From assembly GCA_963839955.1 (NCBI GenBank), contig CAWIXB010000001.1:744001-808000 (forward strand): 64,000 bases of DNA, read 5' to 3'. The first letter of the stretch is position 1; each line of letters begins with the position of its first letter. Both the position numbers and the translations under genes were made by a program. Positions 20,047-28,632 of the stretch are shown here, one piece after another. Source of the stretch: CAWIXB01 sp963839955. Lineage in GTDB: Bacteria > Actinomycetota > Actinomycetes > JACCUZ01. Below the pieces are notes generated by a model, which was given only the letters and a program-made list of their open reading frames with translations, did not search any database and was not told where the DNA came from.

Positions 20047-20733
20047 TCAGGCCCGTGTGGCGACGTAGCGGAGGCCGTACGCGCGGATCTGACCGGCGTC
20101 GATCGCGGCTTGCTCGTCTGCCTCGCTGGTCCCGGCGAGGTCGGGGAAGAAGAACGGGCCCGTCGTGCACGACCGCCGCCGGAAGCGGGCGTCGAGCTCG
20201 CGCAGCTGCGCCTCGCCGGTGTGCAGGCCCTCGCCCTCGGCCCAGTCGCGGTGGTAGTCCGCCCACGGCCGGTTCGAGGCGACCCACTCGTCGTGCTTGT
20301 GCTGAAGCCACCCGTGCTCCTCCGGTGGCGGCGAGGGGAGCCGGGCGAAGCACCAGCGCGCTGTGTCCTCGTCGAAGAGCTCCCATGCCATCTCGATGAC
20401 GACAACAGTTCCGTCGGGCACCAAGGCCTTCGACACCTTGTCGAGCACGACGCCGAGATCGTCGACGTGGTGCAGCGACACCGAGGCGACGACCGCGTCG
20501 ACCGGCGAGCCGACCTCGTACCGCTCGAACTCGACGCGGTGGTAGTCGGCCTCTTCCGGCGCCTCCGGGTCGATGCCGACCGCGTCGTACCCGTCCCGTC
20601 GCAACGCGGGCACGTGACCGCCGAGTGTCCCGCAGCCGATCTCGAGGACGCGGGCCGGTGGGCGGGGCAGAGCCCCGCGCACGAAGGGCCAGTTCGCGGC
20701 GAGCCAGGCTTCATCCGACGGCACGTGGTCCAC
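20047..20733 (-). CDS. SAM-dependent methyltransferase
   Basis: 228 residues from GTG (VDHVPSDEAWLAANW). SAM-binding motif VLEIGCGTLGGHV near residue 32, GIDPEAPEE near 55, ASVSLHHVDDLGVVLDKV near 85. The C-terminal half is aromatic (HGWLQHKHDEWV), suggesting an organic small-molecule substrate. GTG at 20724 is an equal start choice. Confidence 0.8.
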   Translation of the reverse strand: MDHVPSDEAWLAANWPFVRGALPRPPARVLEIGCGTLGGHVPALRRDGYDAVGIDPEAPEEADYHRVEFERYEVGSPVDAVVASVSLHHVDDLGVVLDKVSKALVPDGTVVVIEMAWELFDEDTARWCFARLPSPPPEEHGWLQHKHDEWVASNRPWADYHRDWAEGEGLHTGEAQLRELDARFRRRSCTTGPFFFPDLAGTSEADEQAAIDAGQIRAYGLRYVATRA

Positions 20734-20858
20734 GCTAACCGGCGCCACCGCCCCGGCCGGCCCCGCACAACCTCCCCGCGACAGGTCACCCCCACCCCTA
20801 CCTCCGCGCTCCACGCGACCGCCACCGCCGCCCGGCTGGCCGGGGCCGTCGCCCGAGT

Positions 20859-20963
20859 GATCGCAACCGGCCCCCACAAAGGCACCGGTCCTCGCCTTGC
20901 GCCTCGCGGTTCTGAGCGTGCGTGCCGGCTGGGCATCCGGCATTGCGGGGGCGCATCGCGATC
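20859..20963. repeat. dispersed intergenic inverted repeat, copy B
   Basis: Starts GATCGCAA and ends TCGCGATC, with CCCCCACAAAGG inside the left end and GCGGGGGCG inside the right. Length 105 nt. It occupies the middle of the 291-bp gap between the divergent methyltransferase and DUF1349 genes, so it lies in the promoter region of one or both. Confidence 0.7.
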
Positions 20964-21024
20964 TTCTGGACCACCCGCGCCAAACCTGGTCGACCGGCAT
21001 GGGCGGGTCGCGCAGAATGCGCGG

Positions 21025-21612
21025 ATGGACGAGCGACGGGTCGACTGGTCGGACGCGCACTGGCTCAACGAGCCGCCGGCTGCCGTCGTCGATGGCGGCG
21101 GCGACCTGCTCGTCACCGCTCGTGAGGGCAGCGACTTCTGGCGGACCACCAGCTACGGCTACGTGCACGACGACGGCCATGCTCTGCTGACCGATCTCGC
21201 CGTCGGCGCAGCAGTAGAGGTCGGCTTCGACGCCGGCTTCGACGCCCTCTACGACCAGGCCGGCGTCATGATGCGGGCCGACGAGCACACCTGGGTCAAG
21301 GCCGGGGTCGAGCTCACCGATGGTGTGTTGCACCTCGGTGCCGTCGTCACCCGCGACCTGTCCGACTGGTCGATGAGCCCGGTGCCCGAGTGGGCCGGGC
21401 GGCGCGTCGTCGTGCGCGCGAGCAGGGCCGAGGACGCGGTCACGGTGCGCGCCCGTTGCGACGGTGAGCCTTGGCGAATGGTGCGGCTCGCGCCCTTCGC
21501 CGGCGGCGGTCCTGTGGGCGCCGGTCCGTTCGTGTGTGCACCGACGCGAGCCGGGCTGACCGTGCGCTTCACCTCGTTCGTCACCGGCCCGGCCGACGCG
21601 TCGCTGCACTGA
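21025..21612 (+). CDS. DUF1349 family concanavalin-like protein
   Basis: 195 residues. Beta-sandwich pattern with FWRTTSYGYVHDDGHALL near residue 38, YDQAGVMMRADEHTWVKAGVE near 80 and a C-terminal GPFVCAPTRAGLTVRF. These are hallmarks of the DUF1349 family (concanavalin A-like fold, sometimes called regulation of enolase protein 1). Intracellular; function not known. Confidence 0.85.
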   Translation: MDERRVDWSDAHWLNEPPAAVVDGGGDLLVTAREGSDFWRTTSYGYVHDDGHALLTDLAVGAAVEVGFDAGFDALYDQAGVMMRADEHTWVKAGVELTDGVLHLGAVVTRDLSDWSMSPVPEWAGRRVVVRASRAEDAVTVRARCDGEPWRMVRLAPFAGGGPVGAGPFVCAPTRAGLTVRFTSFVTGPADASLH

Positions 21613-21619
21613 ACACGCG

Positions 21620-22417
21620 TTACAGGTCCAGGTCGACCACGAGCGCGCAGTGGTCCGACACGGCGAGGCGAACGGCCCGCGCGTCGCGCACCCGCGACGG
21701 TGCGATCCGGTCGGCGAGCACGTGGTCGAGCTGCACGCGCGGTTTGTACGACGGGTAGGTGGCCACACGGGCGAGCTGCGTCCATCCGGTCGCCACGCGT
21801 GGCAGCACACCGGGCAGGTTGAGATCGCCCAGGATCAGTCGCGGTCCCGGCATCGGCTCCATCCAGCGCGTCAGTGCGCGCAGCTGCGCGGCGTTCCACC
21901 CCGGCACGAACGACAGGTGCGCGTTCACGACCGTGAAGACTCCGGACGGGGCATCGATGACCGCAGCCACACCGACGCGCGGCTCGTCGTCGACAGGTGT
22001 GAGCCCCTTGCTCCCCGCCACCATGAGCGGCATCGACACCGGTGCCGCGTTGAAACGGCGCACCGCCCACGAGCGCACCGGCAGCCGCGAGACCAGCGCC
22101 ACCCCGTAGGCGGGTCCTTCAGACTTGGCTCCGTCGTCGGCGGTCGACGTCGTCCAAGACTCGCCGGGTGTGCCGTCCACCGCGGGGACGAAACGCCAGT
22201 CCGCGGCTCCCAGCTCCGACGCAACGACGGCCGCCTGGTCGACCAGCCCGGACCGGGCCTGCCCCCGGTCGACCTCCTGCAGGCCAACGATGTCGGCGTC
22301 CAGCTCCGCCACGGCCGCACGTAGCTCGCTCTCGTGCACACCGCCGTGGGCGAGCGACTGCCCGTGCAGCAGGTTGAACGTCGCGAGGCGCACCGCGCCG
22401 ACGCTAGCCGACGGCAT
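21620..22417 (-). CDS. endonuclease/exonuclease/phosphatase family protein
   Basis: 265 residues. EEP fold motifs: RLATFNLLHG, IVGLQEVDRG (metal-binding Glu) near 47, VNAHLSF near 165, GDLNLPG near 197, QLDHVL near 228 and the final SDHCALV. Complete active site for Mg-dependent phosphodiester or phosphoester cleavage. No signal peptide, so cytosolic; substrate could be nucleic acid or inositol phosphate. Convergent with DUF1349, divergent from the dipeptidase gene. Confidence 0.88.
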   Translation of the reverse strand: MPSASVGAVRLATFNLLHGQSLAHGGVHESELRAAVAELDADIVGLQEVDRGQARSGLVDQAAVVASELGAADWRFVPAVDGTPGESWTTSTADDGAKSEGPAYGVALVSRLPVRSWAVRRFNAAPVSMPLMVAGSKGLTPVDDEPRVGVAAVIDAPSGVFTVVNAHLSFVPGWNAAQLRALTRWMEPMPGPRLILGDLNLPGVLPRVATGWTQLARVATYPSYKPRVQLDHVLADRIAPSRVRDARAVRLAVSDHCALVVDLDL

Positions 22418-22450
22418 GCACGATCAGCACGGTGCCTAGAGTGAGCGCAC

Positions 22451-23845
22451 ATGAGCAACACATCCGACGTGCGCGCGGCGGTGGCCGACGGCGCCGATGC
22501 CTTCCTTGCCGACCTGGTCGACTGGCTGCGCATTCCTTCGGTGTCAGGTGACCCGGACTGCCGCGACGACGTACGCCGCTCGGCCGCCTGGTTGGCCGAC
22601 GCCCTGCGTGCCACCGGCTTCCCGACCGTCGAGGTGTGGGAGACCGACGGCCTTCCTGCGGTCTTCGCCGAGTGGCCGAGTGACGACGAGGACGCGCCGA
22701 CAGCTTTGGTCTACGGCCATCACGACGTGCAGCCGGTGACCCCACTCGAACTCTGGGAGCATCCGCCGTTCGAGCCGACGGTGGACGGCGATCGGCTCTT
22801 TGCCCGTGGTGCGGCGGACGACAAGGGCCAGGTGCTCTTCCACACGCTCGGCCTGCGCGCCCATCTCGCAGCGACCGGCCGGACCAGTCCTGCCGTGACC
22901 GTCAAGCTGATCGTCGAGGGCGAGGAGGAGTCGGGCTCGACGCACTTCGCCGACTTGCTGCAGGCGCACCGCGAGCGGCTCTCCTGCGACGTCGTCGTCG
23001 TGTCGGACACCGGCATCTGGGCCCGCGGCGTTCCGTCGACCTGCACGGGAATGCGCGGCATGACCGACGGCCAGGTCGACTTCCGCGGACCGTCCGGCGA
23101 CGTGCACTCCGGCTCGTTCGGCGGCGCGATCCGTAACCCGCTCACCGAGCTGACGCGCGTGCTCGCCCGACTGCACGACGACGCCGGCCACGTCACTATC
23201 GACGGGTTCTACGACGGCGTCGTCGACCTCACCGACGACGAGCGCGCGATGTTCGACAAGCTGCCCTACGACGAGGCCGCGTGGCTCACCGTCGCGCGCA
23301 GTACGACGGCGTACGGCGAGCGGGGCTACACGACGCTCGAGCGGGTGTGGGCCCGCCCGACCGCTGAGCTCAACGGCATCTGGGGCGGCTACACCGAGGC
23401 CGGGCACAAGACGATCGTGCCGTCGGAGGCGCACGCGAAGGTGTCGTTCCGCCTCGTCAAGGGCCAGGAGCCGCTCGACGTGCAGGCCAAGTTCCGTGAC
23501 TGGCTGGCGCGCACGGTGCCCGAGGGCATCGAGTGGGACGTCAACTACTACGGCCGGGGCGTGCGACCCTGCCTGACCCCGCTGGACGACCCGGCGCTCG
23601 GCGCGCTCACCCGCGCGATGGCGCGCGCCTTCGACACCGAGGTGCTCTACACCCGCGAAGGCGGCTCGGGTCCGGAGGCCGACCTGCAGGAGGTGCTGGA
23701 GGCGCCGGTCGTCTTCCTCGGCGTCGGCCTGCCCGACGACCAGTTGCACGCGCCGAACGAGAAGGCAGAGATCTCGTACCTGCACAAGGGCGCCGAGTCC
23801 GCGGCGTACCTCTGGGACGAGCTCGCGTCCCTGCCCCGCCCGTGA
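22451..23845 (+). CDS. M20-family dipeptidase
   Basis: 464 residues. Di-zinc ligands and catalytic acids: YGHHDVQP near residue 89, GAADDKGQ near 120, VEGEEESGS near 156, DTGIW, and the late HAPNEKAEI/SYLHKGAE. The length and the insert (dimerisation lid domain) match carnosinase-like M20A dipeptidases rather than ArgE/DapE. Hydrolyses short peptides in the cytosol. Its stop overlaps the nudC start (GTGA), so the two are coupled. Confidence 0.92.
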   Translation: MSNTSDVRAAVADGADAFLADLVDWLRIPSVSGDPDCRDDVRRSAAWLADALRATGFPTVEVWETDGLPAVFAEWPSDDEDAPTALVYGHHDVQPVTPLELWEHPPFEPTVDGDRLFARGAADDKGQVLFHTLGLRAHLAATGRTSPAVTVKLIVEGEEESGSTHFADLLQAHRERLSCDVVVVSDTGIWARGVPSTCTGMRGMTDGQVDFRGPSGDVHSGSFGGAIRNPLTELTRVLARLHDDAGHVTIDGFYDGVVDLTDDERAMFDKLPYDEAAWLTVARSTTAYGERGYTTLERVWARPTAELNGIWGGYTEAGHKTIVPSEAHAKVSFRLVKGQEPLDVQAKFRDWLARTVPEGIEWDVNYYGRGVRPCLTPLDDPALGALTRAMARAFDTEVLYTREGGSGPEADLQEVLEAPVVFLGVGLPDDQLHAPNEKAEISYLHKGAESAAYLWDELASLPRP

Positions 23846-24750
23846 GCAGCGCGGACGCGCTCACCGGACTCGCGCTCTCGCGGGCGGCCGTCGACCGGGC
23901 CGCGCACCGACGTACCGACGACGAATGGCTCGAACGCGCATGGGCGGCGGCGGCGACCAAGGTGCTGCGCACGCATCGCGGCCGTACGGCGGTCACTGGG
24001 GACGACCCGCCCCGGCTCGCGCTCGACGTGCGACCCGACGTCGGTCCCGAGCAGCGAACGTTCCTCGGCGTCGACGGTGAGGAGGCGGCGTTCTTCGCGG
24101 TCGACGTCGGTGCGGACGAGGTCGACGACACGTTCCGCGGTCTGCGCGACATCGGTCTCCTGCTCGACGCGCGCGACGCAGGCCTGGTCGTCAACGCCAT
24201 CGCGCTCGCCAACTGGCACGTGACGCACACGCACTGCCCGCGCTGCGGCGCGCCCACGGTTGTCGCCAGCGCCGGCCATCTTCGTCGCTGCGAGATCGAC
24301 GACAGCGAGCACTACCCGCGCACCGACCCCGCCGTGATCATGACCGTCGTCGACGACGACGACCGGCTGCTTCTCGGGAGCCAGACGGTCTGGCCCGAGG
24401 GACGCTTCTCGACACTGGCCGGCTTCGTCGAGCCGGGGGAGTCGCTGGAGCAGGCGGTACGCCGCGAGGTCGGCGAGGAGGTGGGCGTGCGGGTGGGTGC
24501 GGTGCGCTACCTCGGCAGCCAGCCGTGGCCGTTCCCGTCCAGCCTGATGCTGGGCTTCGAGGCGCGCGCCGAGACCGTGGACGTCGACCTCTTCGATGGC
24601 GAGATCCACACCGCGCGGTGGTTCACCCGCGACGAGCTGGGCGCGGCGGTGCGGTCCGGGGAGGTCCGGCTCTCGCCGCGGTTGTCCATCGCCAGGCGGC
24701 TCATCGAGCACTGGTACGGCGAGGAGATCGCCGATCCGCAGGGGTCCTGA
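23842..24750 (+). CDS. nudC: NAD(+) diphosphatase / deNADding enzyme NudC
   Basis: 302 residues. N-terminal NADH-pyrophosphatase domain, zinc ribbon starting HCPRCGAP near residue 132, then the Nudix box GFVEPGESLEQAVRREVGEE and the NudC signature SQPWPFPSSLMLGF. Cleaves NAD(H) and removes NAD caps from RNA. The zinc ribbon shows three Cys (CPRC and RRCE) while the expected fourth is replaced in CEIDDSEHYPR. In mycobacteria nudC likewise lies between adnB and mrx2. Confidence 0.93.
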   Translation: MSSADALTGLALSRAAVDRAAHRRTDDEWLERAWAAAATKVLRTHRGRTAVTGDDPPRLALDVRPDVGPEQRTFLGVDGEEAAFFAVDVGADEVDDTFRGLRDIGLLLDARDAGLVVNAIALANWHVTHTHCPRCGAPTVVASAGHLRRCEIDDSEHYPRTDPAVIMTVVDDDDRLLLGSQTVWPEGRFSTLAGFVEPGESLEQAVRREVGEEVGVRVGAVRYLGSQPWPFPSSLMLGFEARAETVDVDLFDGEIHTARWFTRDELGAAVRSGEVRLSPRLSIARRLIEHWYGEEIADPQGS

Positions 24751-24765
24751 ACCGGGGGTGACCGG

Positions 24766-25002
24766 TCAGGCCGCGAGGTGGGCCTGGACCTGGGCCAGCG
24801 AGGGGTTGGCCAGCGCGGAGCCGTCGGGGAAGACGAGGGTGGGGACCGTCTGGTTGCCGCCGTTGACGGACATGACGACCTCCGCGGCGTGCCGGTCGTG
24901 CTCGATGTCGACCTCGACGTAGTCGATGCCTGCGCGCTCCATCTGGGACTTGAGGCGGCGGCAGTAGCCACACCAGACCGTGCTGTACATCGTGACCGAC
25001 AC
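24766..25002 (-). CDS. mycoredoxin / glutaredoxin-like protein
   Basis: 78 residues. Thioredoxin-fold N-terminal strand TMYSTVWCGYCRRLK holds the WCGYC active site; the cis-Pro loop is QTVPTLVFPDG near residue 55. Reduces mycothiol mixed disulfides with one or both cysteines. GTG start chosen for GGAGGA eight bases upstream. Positioned between nudC and uvrD2 exactly as mycobacterial mrx2; convergent with nudC and divergent from uvrD2. Confidence 0.9.
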   Translation of the reverse strand: MSVTMYSTVWCGYCRRLKSQMERAGIDYVEVDIEHDRHAAEVVMSVNGGNQTVPTLVFPDGSALANPSLAQVQAHLAA

Positions 25003-25126
25003 GCGCGAAATCCTCCTCGACCGGCTCGTTGCGGTCATGAAACCGCATTCACGGGCATTTTGCCCAACTACGACAGATCAACGCCTCATCCGGCCCGGAC
25101 CTTCCCTGTCGTCATCGGCTGCGAGG

Positions 25127-27322
25127 ATGGCCGACGTGAGCGAGCTGGTGGACCCCTACGCGGACGCCGACGGGTCCGACCGGGAGGCGCGGCTGCTCGC
25201 CATGCTCGACCCGGAGCAGCGCGAGGTGGCCACCACCCTGCGAGGCCCCGTCTGCGTGCTCGCGGGGGCCGGCACCGGCAAGACCCGTGCGATCACCGCC
25301 CGCATCGCCTACGGCGTGCTCACCGGGGCCTTCGTCCCCCAGCGCGTGCTGGCGGTCACGTTCACGGCGCGGGCGGCCGGGGAGATGCGCACCCGGCTGC
25401 GCGACCTCGGGGCGGCGGGCGTGCAGGCCCGCACCTTCCACGCCGCCGCTCTGCGCCAGCTGCGCTACTTCTGGCCGCGTCACGTCGGCGGCGAGCTGCC
25501 GTCCCTCGTCGAGCACAAGGCGGGGCTGATCGCCGAGTCGGCAGGACGGTTGCGCATCCCCACCGACCGGGCCACGGTCCGCGACCTCGCGGCCGAGATC
25601 GAGTGGGTCAAGGTCACGATGACCGACCGCGACGACTACGCCGCGGTCGTCGCGAAGGCCGGCCGCACCCCGCCGGCCGACATCGACCCGGCCTTGATGA
25701 CCCGGCTGCTCTCGACCTACGAGGCAGTCAAGCGCGAGCGCACCGTCCTCGACTTCGAGGACGTGCTGCTCTACCTCGTGGGCCTGCTCGACGAGCACCC
25801 GCAGGTCGCCGACGCCGTGCGCCAGCAGTACCACCACCTCGTCGTCGACGAGTACCAGGACGTCAGCCCCCTCCAGCAGGCACTGCTCGACCAGTGGCTC
25901 GGCGGCCGTGACGAGGTCTGCGTCGTCGGCGACCCCAACCAGACCATCTACACGTTCGCCGGTGCGACCCCCGCCCATCTCGCCGAGTTCCCCCAGCGCT
26001 ACCCCGGCGCCCGCGTCGTGCGGCTGGTACGCGACTACCGCTCGACCCCTCAAGTCGTCGCACTGGCCAACCGGCTGCTCGAGGGTTCCGCCGAGTCCCG
26101 CCGCAACCGGCTCGAGCTGGTCGCCCAACGACCGCCTGGCCCGCCACCCGAGCTGCGCGAGCACCCCGACGAGTCGCGCGAGGCGGCTGCCGTCGCCACG
26201 AGCATCAAGGGCCTGCTCGCCGAGGGCGTGCGCGCCAGCGAGGTGGCCGTGCTCTTCCGCACCAACGGGCAGAGCGAGAGCTACGAGCAAGCGCTTGCCG
26301 ACGCGGGTGTCCCGTACGTCGTGCGCGGTGGGCAGCGCTTCTTCGACCGGCCGGAGATCCGTGAGGCCAGGCTGCTGTTGCGCGGCGCTGCCCGCTCGGC
26401 CGACACCGACGATGTCGCGGCGGCGGTTCGCGGCGTGCTCGCGTCGACCGGCTGGAGCAGTGAGCCGCCCGTCGGCGGCGGCGCCGTCCGGGAGCGATGG
26501 GAGTCACTGGCCGCGCTGGTCCGCCTCGCCGAGGACCTCAGCGACACGAGGCCGGGCACGACGCTCGCAGACCTGGTCGCCGAGCTCGACGAGCGCGCCG
26601 GCGCCCAGCACGCGCCGACCGTCGAGGGCGTCACGCTCGCGTCGCTGCACGCCGCCAAGGGCCTGGAGTGGGATGCGGTCTTCGTGGTCGGCGCCAGCGA
26701 GGGGATGATCCCGATCAGCTACGCCCTCGACCATCCCGACGCGGTCGAGGAGGAGCGGCGGCTGCTCTACGTCGGGGTGACCCGGGCCCGCGAGCGCCTG
26801 GCGATCTCGTGGTCGACGGCCCGCTCGCCCGGCGGGCGGGCCAGCCGCCGGCCCTCGCGCTTCCTGGAGGGGCTCGACGGTCGCGCCGGAGTCGCGGCGT
26901 CGGCGCGGGGTGCCAGCGCCGCCAAGCGCCGCCGCGGCCCTGCCGAGTGCCGGGTGTGCGGCCGGGCGCTCACGGCACCGGTCGCGCGCAAGCTGGGTCG
27001 CTGCGAGGGCTGCCCGTCCTCCTATGACGAGGCGTTCTTCGAGCGGCTGCGGACGTGGCGCGCTGAGCAGGCGCGTGCGCAGAGCGTTCCCGCCTACGTC
27101 GTGTTCACCGACGCGACCCTCGTCGCGCTCGCCGAGGCCCTGCCGACCACCGAGCGGGCCCTGCTCGCCGTCGCCGGCGTGGGGCGCGCGAAGCTCGACA
27201 GGTACGGCGCCGACGTGCTCGCCCTGTGCGCTGACGAATCTGCTTCGCCAGTCACGAACCCCCGCATTTCTGCCGTCCCTGGTGAAGATCCTGACAGTAG
27301 TCAAAAAAAGCATTGCACCTGA
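25127..27322 (+). CDS. uvrD2: ATP-dependent DNA helicase UvrD2
   Basis: 731 residues. SF1A motifs: Walker A GAGTGKTRAIT near residue 46, FTARAAGEMRTRL, VVDEYQDVSPLQ, GDPNQTIYTFAGA, LHAAKGLEWDAVFVVG and EERRLLYVGVTRARERL. The C-terminus has a tetracysteine module (CRVCG and CEGC) followed by an HRDC domain, the layout specific to UvrD2 of actinobacteria. 3'-to-5' helicase in genome maintenance. A GTG three codons downstream (25136) is an alternative start with a better-spaced GAGG. The last codons overlap the whiB7 promoter. Confidence 0.93.
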   Translation: MADVSELVDPYADADGSDREARLLAMLDPEQREVATTLRGPVCVLAGAGTGKTRAITARIAYGVLTGAFVPQRVLAVTFTARAAGEMRTRLRDLGAAGVQARTFHAAALRQLRYFWPRHVGGELPSLVEHKAGLIAESAGRLRIPTDRATVRDLAAEIEWVKVTMTDRDDYAAVVAKAGRTPPADIDPALMTRLLSTYEAVKRERTVLDFEDVLLYLVGLLDEHPQVADAVRQQYHHLVVDEYQDVSPLQQALLDQWLGGRDEVCVVGDPNQTIYTFAGATPAHLAEFPQRYPGARVVRLVRDYRSTPQVVALANRLLEGSAESRRNRLELVAQRPPGPPPELREHPDESREAAAVATSIKGLLAEGVRASEVAVLFRTNGQSESYEQALADAGVPYVVRGGQRFFDRPEIREARLLLRGAARSADTDDVAAAVRGVLASTGWSSEPPVGGGAVRERWESLAALVRLAEDLSDTRPGTTLADLVAELDERAGAQHAPTVEGVTLASLHAAKGLEWDAVFVVGASEGMIPISYALDHPDAVEEERRLLYVGVTRARERLAISWSTARSPGGRASRRPSRFLEGLDGRAGVAASARGASAAKRRRGPAECRVCGRALTAPVARKLGRCEGCPSSYDEAFFERLRTWRAEQARAQSVPAYVVFTDATLVALAEALPTTERALLAVAGVGRAKLDRYGADVLALCADESASPVTNPRISAVPGEDPDSSQKKHCT

Positions 27323-27341
27323 CGTGGGCCCCCTCTAGTGT
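27303..27341 (+). promoter_or_regulatory. whiB7 promoter with AT-rich WhiB7 box
   Basis: A run of seven A (27303-27309) lies three bases before -35 TTGCAC (27313-27318), followed by a 17-bp spacer and -10 TAGTGT (27336-27341). Known WhiB7-dependent promoters have an AT-rich stretch directly upstream of the -35, bound by the WhiB7 AT-hook, so this fits positive autoregulation. The promoter is embedded in the last codons of uvrD2. Confidence 0.75.
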
Positions 27342-27403
27342 CATTCACCTGATCAGTCGGCCAGCACCTGGCTGACGCGAGCCACAGAACGGAGGTGACC
27401 ACG

Positions 27404-27649
27404 GTGAAGAACTTCGAGACGTCGACGGCATACCCGACGACCCTGCCTGTGGTCGCCTCGGTTTGGGTGCGTACCGGAAGGATCGCGCCGCTGACCGTGC
27501 CGTCCTCGGGCGTGCTGCAGGGGACCCGTGTGTCCACTGGCCGTACGCGAACCAGCGTCGTCGCGCCCACCGCCCTGCTCCCGATCACCGATGCCGCCAT
27601 GACTGTCGGCGGCGGTTCGGGGATCCGTAGCTGGAAGCCACCGGTATAG
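27404..27649 (+). CDS. upstream ORF in the whiB7 leader
   Basis: 81 codons from a GTG that has GGAGG eight bases upstream; no recognised domain, Thr/Val/Ser-rich. It lies wholly in the whiB7 5' leader (about 470 nt between predicted +1 and the whiB7 ATG) and stops 26 bases before a strong terminator. Leader ORFs that sense ribosome stalling control whiB7/wblC genes in other actinobacteria, so a sensing role is likelier than a functional peptide (inference). A GTG at 27395 is too close to the Shine-Dalgarno. Confidence 0.55.
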   Translation: MKNFETSTAYPTTLPVVASVWVRTGRIAPLTVPSSGVLQGTRVSTGRTRTSVVAPTALLPITDAAMTVGGGSGIRSWKPPV

Positions 27650-27675
27650 GACCAAACTCCTTGCCGGCGCCTCCA

Positions 27676-27712
27676 GGCCGCGGAACCCGAATCCGGGATC
27701 CGCGGCCTTTTT
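27676..27712 (+). terminator. intrinsic terminator/attenuator in the whiB7 leader
   Basis: GGCCGCGGA (27676-27684) pairs with TCCGCGGCC (27699-27707), with a further CCCG/CGGG pairing inside, and is followed by TTTTT. Placed 105 bp before the whiB7 start codon and downstream of the leader ORF. It would stop most transcripts unless an antiterminator forms. Confidence 0.85.
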
Positions 27713-27816
27713 CATGTCCGCTCTCGACATCTGCCCAGACCAACAGCTGAAGCAGGCCAGAGATGTACCAGCGCACTGAGAACCCAGTCCGACTGATCGA
27801 CGAGGAGGTGACCCCC

Positions 27817-28104
27817 ATGCAGCTCGCTGTGCTCGACGACCGATTCGTGCCGTCACAGCGACAGAGCGACGAACTTCCCTGCCGGGTCAATGACCCGGAG
27901 CTGTTCTTCGCTGAGTCGCCGGCTGACGTGGAGCATGCCAAGACTCTCTGCACCACCTGTCCCGTTCGCCTCGACTGCCTGGCCGGCGCTCTCGAGCGTC
28001 GCGAGCCGTGGGGAGTCTGGGGCGGCGAGTGGTTCGTGCAAGGGGTCGTTGTGCCCCGCAAGCGTCCGCGTGGTCGTCCGCGCAAGTCCGAGGTCGCGGC
28101 GTGA
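27817..28104 (+). CDS. whiB7: WhiB7 antibiotic-responsive transcription factor
   Basis: 95 residues. Four cysteines for the [4Fe-4S] cluster (LPCRVN, then CTTCPVRLDC), the G-[VI]-W-G-G turn GVWGGEW, and a C-terminal AT-hook RGRPRK, which singles out WhiB7 among WhiB proteins. It binds the primary sigma factor and activates ribosome-protection and efflux genes after translation inhibition. ATG at 27817 is preferred over 27763 because GAGGAGGTG lies before it. Same position after uvrD2 as in mycobacteria. Confidence 0.95.
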   Translation: MQLAVLDDRFVPSQRQSDELPCRVNDPELFFAESPADVEHAKTLCTTCPVRLDCLAGALERREPWGVWGGEWFVQGVVVPRKRPRGRPRKSEVAA

Positions 28105-28193
28105 GCGCCCCGACGAGCACCAAAGCCCGACCGGCGAACCCGCCGGCCACCAAACAAACGGTCGACATCGACCTTCCGAACAGGAGTCTCGAG

Positions 28194-28361
28194 ATGAATC
28201 TCATGTATGAGGACATGGCGCGCGCTGAACAGGCGGAGCGCCACGAGGAGGCCCGTCGCATGCGTGTCGTGCACGCCGTCCGCGCCCAGCGCGCAGCCCG
28301 GCGAGCCGAAGAGGCCGCACTGCGCGCCCGTCGTCTCCTCGTCCTCGCCGTCAGCCGGTGA
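28194..28361 (+). CDS. small basic helical protein downstream of whiB7
   Basis: 55 residues from an ATG with AGGAG seven bases upstream. Almost one long Arg/Ala/Glu helix (MNLMYEDMARAEQAERHEEA, then Arg-rich), so a coiled coil or nucleic-acid-binding helix is possible. An in-frame GTG at 28101 overlapping the whiB7 stop would add 31 polar residues and couple the genes. Function unknown. Confidence 0.6.
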   Translation: MNLMYEDMARAEQAERHEEARRMRVVHAVRAQRAARRAEEAALRARRLLVLAVSR

Positions 28362-28384
28362 TCCGCCGGCGCAGCGAGGGAATC

Positions 28385-28419
28385 CAGGGCCCCGACCGCT
28401 CCCTGCGGTCGGGGCCCTG
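28385..28419 (+). terminator. hairpin terminator after the whiB7 operon
   Basis: CAGGGCCCCGACCG pairs perfectly with CGGTCGGGGCCCTG around a 7-nt loop, without a T tract. Part of the right arm (CTGCGGTCGGGGCCCTGTGCG) is repeated with few changes at 28435-28455, which suggests a local duplication. Confidence 0.7.
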
Positions 28420-28495
28420 TGCGCTTCCTGCTTCCTGCGGTCGTGGCCCTGTGCGTTCTAGGCGGCCGCGCCTACATCCGCTGTCGCCTCACGGT

Positions 28496-28600
28496 GATCG
28501 CAACCAGGCCCCACAAAGGCCCGTCCCGCGGACGAGATGCCGCGGTGACGAGCGGGGTGGCGGTCCGGCTGGGGTGGCAATGTGGGGGCGGATTACGATC
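28496..28600. repeat. dispersed intergenic inverted repeat, copy C
   Basis: Starts GATCGCAA, then GGCCCCACAAAGG; right end TGTGGGGGCGGATTACGATC. 105 nt, same design and length as the copies at 1709 and 20859. It ends 33 bp before the start of the LigD-like gene and so would lie in that gene's leader or promoter. Confidence 0.75.
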
Positions 28601-28632
28601 TTCGGGCCGGTGGCGGGGGGCGAGGAGGTTCG

